From positions 1 to 44,842 of the IMG/VR virus record IMGVR_UViG_3300042892_001013: a stretch of DNA of 44,842 nt; one strand, 5' to 3'. Positions 42,883 through 44,842 of the stretch are shown here, in pieces; position 1 is the first letter of the stretch; every line of letters begins with the position of its first letter. The notes below the pieces were generated by a model. That model ran no database searches, was not told where the DNA came from, and saw nothing but the letters and a program-made list of their open reading frames with translations. Both the position numbers and the translations under genes were made by a program. Source of the stretch: a virus.

Positions 42883-43164
42883 ATGAAACAAGATTACACC
42901 ATGTACATCTACAAAGCAGACAAGCGCACCAAAACGGGCGAGCGTCTGTTTAGTACTACAGTATGGCAAGACCGTACTGCAGAAGCTATGCGCAACGAGT
43001 GCAATGGACTCTACTGGCTGTACCCTGCAACCCAGGGCTGGCGCTTTGAGTACTTCCCTACAATGAAGACTGTGACCAACTTGATGTCGGGTGCAGAGAT
43101 CCAAATAGCACACGACACTCCGCGGAGTTGTGATCCTTCAAGCGAACTCTACTGGAGCATGTGA
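42883..43164 (+). CDS. Early phage protein of 93 aa, unknown
   Basis: MKQDYTMYIYKADKRTKTGE, then LFSTTVWQDRTAEAMRN, EYFPTMKTVTNLMSG and AHDTPRSCDPSSELYWSM. I recall related unannotated proteins in other large phages; the end (IAHDTP--CDPS-E-YWSM) is distinctive. SD AGGAGCG. The TGA overlaps the next ATG (TGATG). Unknown function, possibly host takeover because of early expression. Confidence 0.7.
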   Translation: MKQDYTMYIYKADKRTKTGERLFSTTVWQDRTAEAMRNECNGLYWLYPATQGWRFEYFPTMKTVTNLMSGAEIQIAHDTPRSCDPSSELYWSM

Positions 43165-43364
43165 TGATCAAATGGGAATGCCAGATGTTCTACAAGGACA
43201 AACTGTACTCAGGACACTATTGGGGTGACGAGCTCAGCTTGGCTAGGGCTCGTCGCAAGGTTGCGGAACTGCAACGTATGCATCCACCAATGCGATTTGT
43301 ATTGACAGATTGGCAAAAAGGCAGTATAATTAGCATAGACAAACACACAAAGGAATTGGCATGA
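43164..43364 (+). CDS. Early protein of 66 aa, unknown
   Basis: MIKWECQMFYKDKLYSGHYW, then LARARRKVAELQRMHPPMRF and QKGSIISIDKHTKELA. ATG 43164 is coupled to the previous stop codon. Its 3' part contains a complete sigma70 promoter (43302-43330), so coding and promoter information overlap. No known family. Confidence 0.65.
   Translation: MIKWECQMFYKDKLYSGHYWGDELSLARARRKVAELQRMHPPMRFVLTDWQKGSIISIDKHTKELA
43302..43330 (+). promoter_or_regulatory. Consensus sigma70 promoter inside a coding sequence
   Basis: TTGACA 43302-43307, 17-bp spacer, TATAAT 43325-43330, all within the 66-aa gene. Drives the 43361 gene. Confidence 0.85.
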
Positions 43365-43750
43365 CTAGACACTACGAAGAACTGGCTGTATACGAACGCG
43401 AAGGCTACGAGATCATCGTGGACAAGACCTGGGAAGATATCAGTGTTGCAGACTGCTTTGATGACACTCAGTTCGACATTGCAGAAATCAACCACAACAT
43501 TGAACACGGCCACTTGGATTGGTTCGTGTTGCGGGTACGTGTCTTAGTTGAAGGACTTGAGCTGGATTCAGAACACTTGGGCGGTATGCTCTACGAAGAT
43601 GCTAGAGAGTGTTTGACAGACGGTACGGCAGAAGATCTCATTGAGCAGAGCTTGGCCAATGCTAAACAGCAGGTGTACAGACTCTACAGGAAGTTCCAGG
43701 ACTTGAGCTGGGAACTAGATGCTGCAGGGGTTGACAGGTCCACAGTTTGA
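43361..43750 (+). CDS. Early acidic phage protein of 129 aa
   Basis: MTRHYEELAVYEREGYEIIV, then DDTQFDIAEINHNIEHGHLD, WFVLRVRVLVEGLELDSEHL and YEDARECLTDGTAEDL. Acidic, helical, with a strongly patterned HGHLDWFVLRV block that I remember from phage genomes without a role. Acidity and early expression would suit a DNA-mimic or RNA-polymerase-binding factor, but this is speculative. Coupled to the previous gene by ATGA. Confidence 0.7.
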   Translation: MTRHYEELAVYEREGYEIIVDKTWEDISVADCFDDTQFDIAEINHNIEHGHLDWFVLRVRVLVEGLELDSEHLGGMLYEDARECLTDGTAEDLIEQSLANAKQQVYRLYRKFQDLSWELDAAGVDRSTV

Positions 43751-43759
43751 AGCTATAAT
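43731..43759 (+). promoter_or_regulatory. Consensus sigma70 promoter
   Basis: TTGACA 43731-43736, 17-bp spacer, TATAAT 43754-43759; leader with AAAGGAGCG before ATG 43787. Confidence 0.9.
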
Positions 43760-43786
43760 AGATACTTAGACACAAAGGAGCGCGAT

Positions 43787-44041
43787 ATGATTACAGCAGA
43801 CACAATAAAGGTACTTGCCACCTATTCACCACAGTACCTGACTAAGGCCGCACAGCTGGCAGGCTGGAAAGGTGCTAACTTCACAGCCTGTAAGTTCCTG
43901 GGCATTACCAACGGCGGACAGTTCTGCTACCAAGCAGTCTTTCCAGTCAAGGGCGGAACAGATAGTACTAAAGTGTTTCTCAGCTATGACCACGATGAGG
44001 ATAGGGTTATTGCTGACATTCAGTTGACAGAACTGTCATAA
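43787..44041 (+). CDS. Early protein of 84 aa, unknown
   Basis: MITADTIKVLATYSPQYLTK, AGWKGANFTACKFLGITN, GGQFCYQAVFPVKGG, then VFLSYDHDEDRVIAD. Small alpha/beta protein without known family; strong SD and promoter. The TTGACA of the next promoter lies within its last codons. Confidence 0.65.
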   Translation: MITADTIKVLATYSPQYLTKAAQLAGWKGANFTACKFLGITNGGQFCYQAVFPVKGGTDSTKVFLSYDHDEDRVIADIQLTELS

Positions 44042-44052
44042 GCTGTTATAAT
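44024..44052 (+). promoter_or_regulatory. Consensus sigma70 promoter
   Basis: TTGACA 44024-44029, 17-bp spacer, TATAAT 44047-44052; leader with TTAGGAGCG before ATG 44085. Confidence 0.9.
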
Positions 44053-44084
44053 TGATACTTACACAAACACATTAGGAGCGACAA

Positions 44085-44570
44085 ATGGGAACACGAAGCA
44101 CAATTGCGCTAGAGTACGCAGACGGCACAGTCCAGCAGGTCTACTGCCACTGGGACGGCTATTTGGCACACAACGGGCAGATCTTGCTCAAGCACTATTC
44201 AAACCCGTTCATCTTGCGTGACTTGATTGACTTGGGAGACATTAGTTCACTGGGCAAGATTGTAGGCACTAAGCACCCCTTCAGCCCACACGAGGGCGAT
44301 ACACAGAAGGCATTGTACGAAGCGGCTCAGGCACAGGGTGCAACTACATTCTACGGACGTGATCGTGGCGAGACAGGTACGAGTGCCAGAAAGTTCAAAG
44401 ACTATGAACACTTTTTGATCGATGGTCAATGGGAAGAATACGACTACATCCTGCGCAATGACAACGGTGTAGCTGTTTGGTTTGTATCCGATCACGACGG
44501 AGACTTTGTTACACTGGAGTCCGCTATCATGGACGAACAAGATCGTATTGCACAAGAGGAGACAGCATGA
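44085..44570 (+). CDS. Conserved phage protein (MGTRSTIALEYADG type)
   Basis: A 161-aa protein: MGTRSTIALEYADGTVQQVY, CHWDGYLAHNGQILLKHYSN, then FYGRDRGETGTSARKF and EEYDYILRND. I remember this start and the YCHWDGY block in several phages, unannotated. The Trp/His/Tyr-rich core suggests a compact beta protein. It is coupled to the 61-aa gene by ATGA. Function unknown. Confidence 0.75.
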   Translation: MGTRSTIALEYADGTVQQVYCHWDGYLAHNGQILLKHYSNPFILRDLIDLGDISSLGKIVGTKHPFSPHEGDTQKALYEAAQAQGATTFYGRDRGETGTSARKFKDYEHFLIDGQWEEYDYILRNDNGVAVWFVSDHDGDFVTLESAIMDEQDRIAQEETA

Positions 44571-44752
44571 GCGCGATTAAAGATCTAGCCTACGACATTG
44601 AACAACTGTACATTGAGGGCTTCAACAGTCGTGCCATTGCGGCAGAACTAGAGTGCCCTATTGAGATTGTATTGGGTGCGCTGGCAGAGATGAGCGTTGA
44701 GGATGTGGCAGATCAGCCACACGAAGAATACAGTCCCTACTACGGGGCTTGA
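44567..44752 (+). CDS. 61-aa HTH-like early protein
   Basis: MSAIKDLAYDIEQLYIEGFN, then SRAIAAELECPIEIVLGALA and DQPHEEYSPYYGA. The middle has the helix-turn-helix pattern of simple DNA-binding domains (G-NSRAIAAEL-CPIEIV). I recall phage relatives with the same acidic end. It may regulate the early promoters. Its TGA is part of the next TTGACA. Confidence 0.7.
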   Translation: MSAIKDLAYDIEQLYIEGFNSRAIAAELECPIEIVLGALAEMSVEDVADQPHEEYSPYYGA

Positions 44753-44777
44753 CACATTGAGCTTTCTTTGCTATAAT
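44749..44777 (+). promoter_or_regulatory. Consensus sigma70 promoter
   Basis: TTGACA 44749-44754 (includes the upstream TGA), 17-bp spacer, TATAAT 44772-44777; leader with CAGGAGCG before ATG 44809. Confidence 0.9.
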
Positions 44778-44808
44778 AGAGACTTACTAACACACAGGAG
44801 CGAACAAA

Positions 44809-44842
44809 ATGGCTACACTAGTTGAGATTACAGAAGGTGCTT
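44809..44842 (+). CDS. Partial early gene at the right edge
   Basis: ATG 44809 with SD CAGGAGCG and its own promoter. Eleven codons are visible (MATLVEITEGA). Identity cannot be judged. Confidence 0.6.
   Translation, partial: MATLVEITEGA

Overview
The window looks like a piece of a large, lytic, T4-type tailed-phage genome from an aquatic Gram-negative bacterium. The signs are phage-style dense packing with ATGA/TAATG overlaps, a T4-like ATP-dependent DNA ligase, an Rnl5-type RNA ligase, three tRNA genes, TAAATA late-promoter boxes of the T4 type, and virion-protein N-termini that resemble T4 capsid-targeting peptides (MRxFEF[LI]..EA). The Shemin-type 5-aminolevulinate synthase, whose catalytic lysine falls at residue 248, hints at an alphaproteobacterial host. 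No integrase, transposase or CRISPR array was seen. Both ends cut through genes.

Layout. (1) 1-2355, minus strand: virion-associated proteins, including a ligase-like KWDG protein and a pol-beta-type nucleotidyltransferase, both with possible capsid-targeting/processing sequences. (2) 2489-14460, mixed strands: small late genes, an alpha/beta hydrolase, envelope-directed enzymes (fatty-acid desaturase, family-2 glycosyltransferase, LpxH-like phosphoesterase), HAD phosphatase, amidotransferase-like protein, secreted nuclease, a 52-residue metallothionein-like protein, a GLEYA/PA14-type adhesin, ALAS, cupin, ClpP, an HNH nuclease and a 505-aa probable internal virion protein. (3) 14550-23469, plus strand: DNA ligase, RNA ligase, a run of lipoproteins and exported proteins (including an entericidin-like one), and a tandem family of small paralogues (MNERIRELAxQAG ... 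FAELIVQEC ... FGVEE) joined by a repeated 18-nt stop/SD/start cassette. (4) 23459-40837, minus strand: a long co-directional cluster with seven intact radical SAM genes, at least one collapsed radical SAM remnant, a putative glycosyltransferase/methyltransferase/2-oxoglutarate-oxygenase fusion, an SDR, an FkbM methyltransferase, an SGNH hydrolase, AlgH, a repeat-bearing methyltransferase-like protein and a GT-A-like protein. Much of 26-36 kb is visibly richer in A+T than its neighbours. (5) 40838-41439: a gene-free control region with a 16-nt element repeated three times and 10-bp-phased AGTGCAA repeats. (6) 41440-44842, plus strand: an early region in which nearly every gene has its own strong sigma70-type promoter (TTGACA, 17 bp, TATAAT), with three tRNA genes.

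How it fits together. Plus-strand regions 3 and 6 use host-type promoters and look early; minus-strand genes and several regional first genes use TAAATA boxes and look late. In six cases the late box sits 4-5 nt before the ATG, which predicts leaderless late mRNAs. The radical SAM cluster is the best candidate for an undescribed system: a phage-borne, multi-enzyme modification pathway whose substrate cannot be read from the sequence. Coordinates are exact where codons were traced. Functions come from motif recognition by eye, without database searches.
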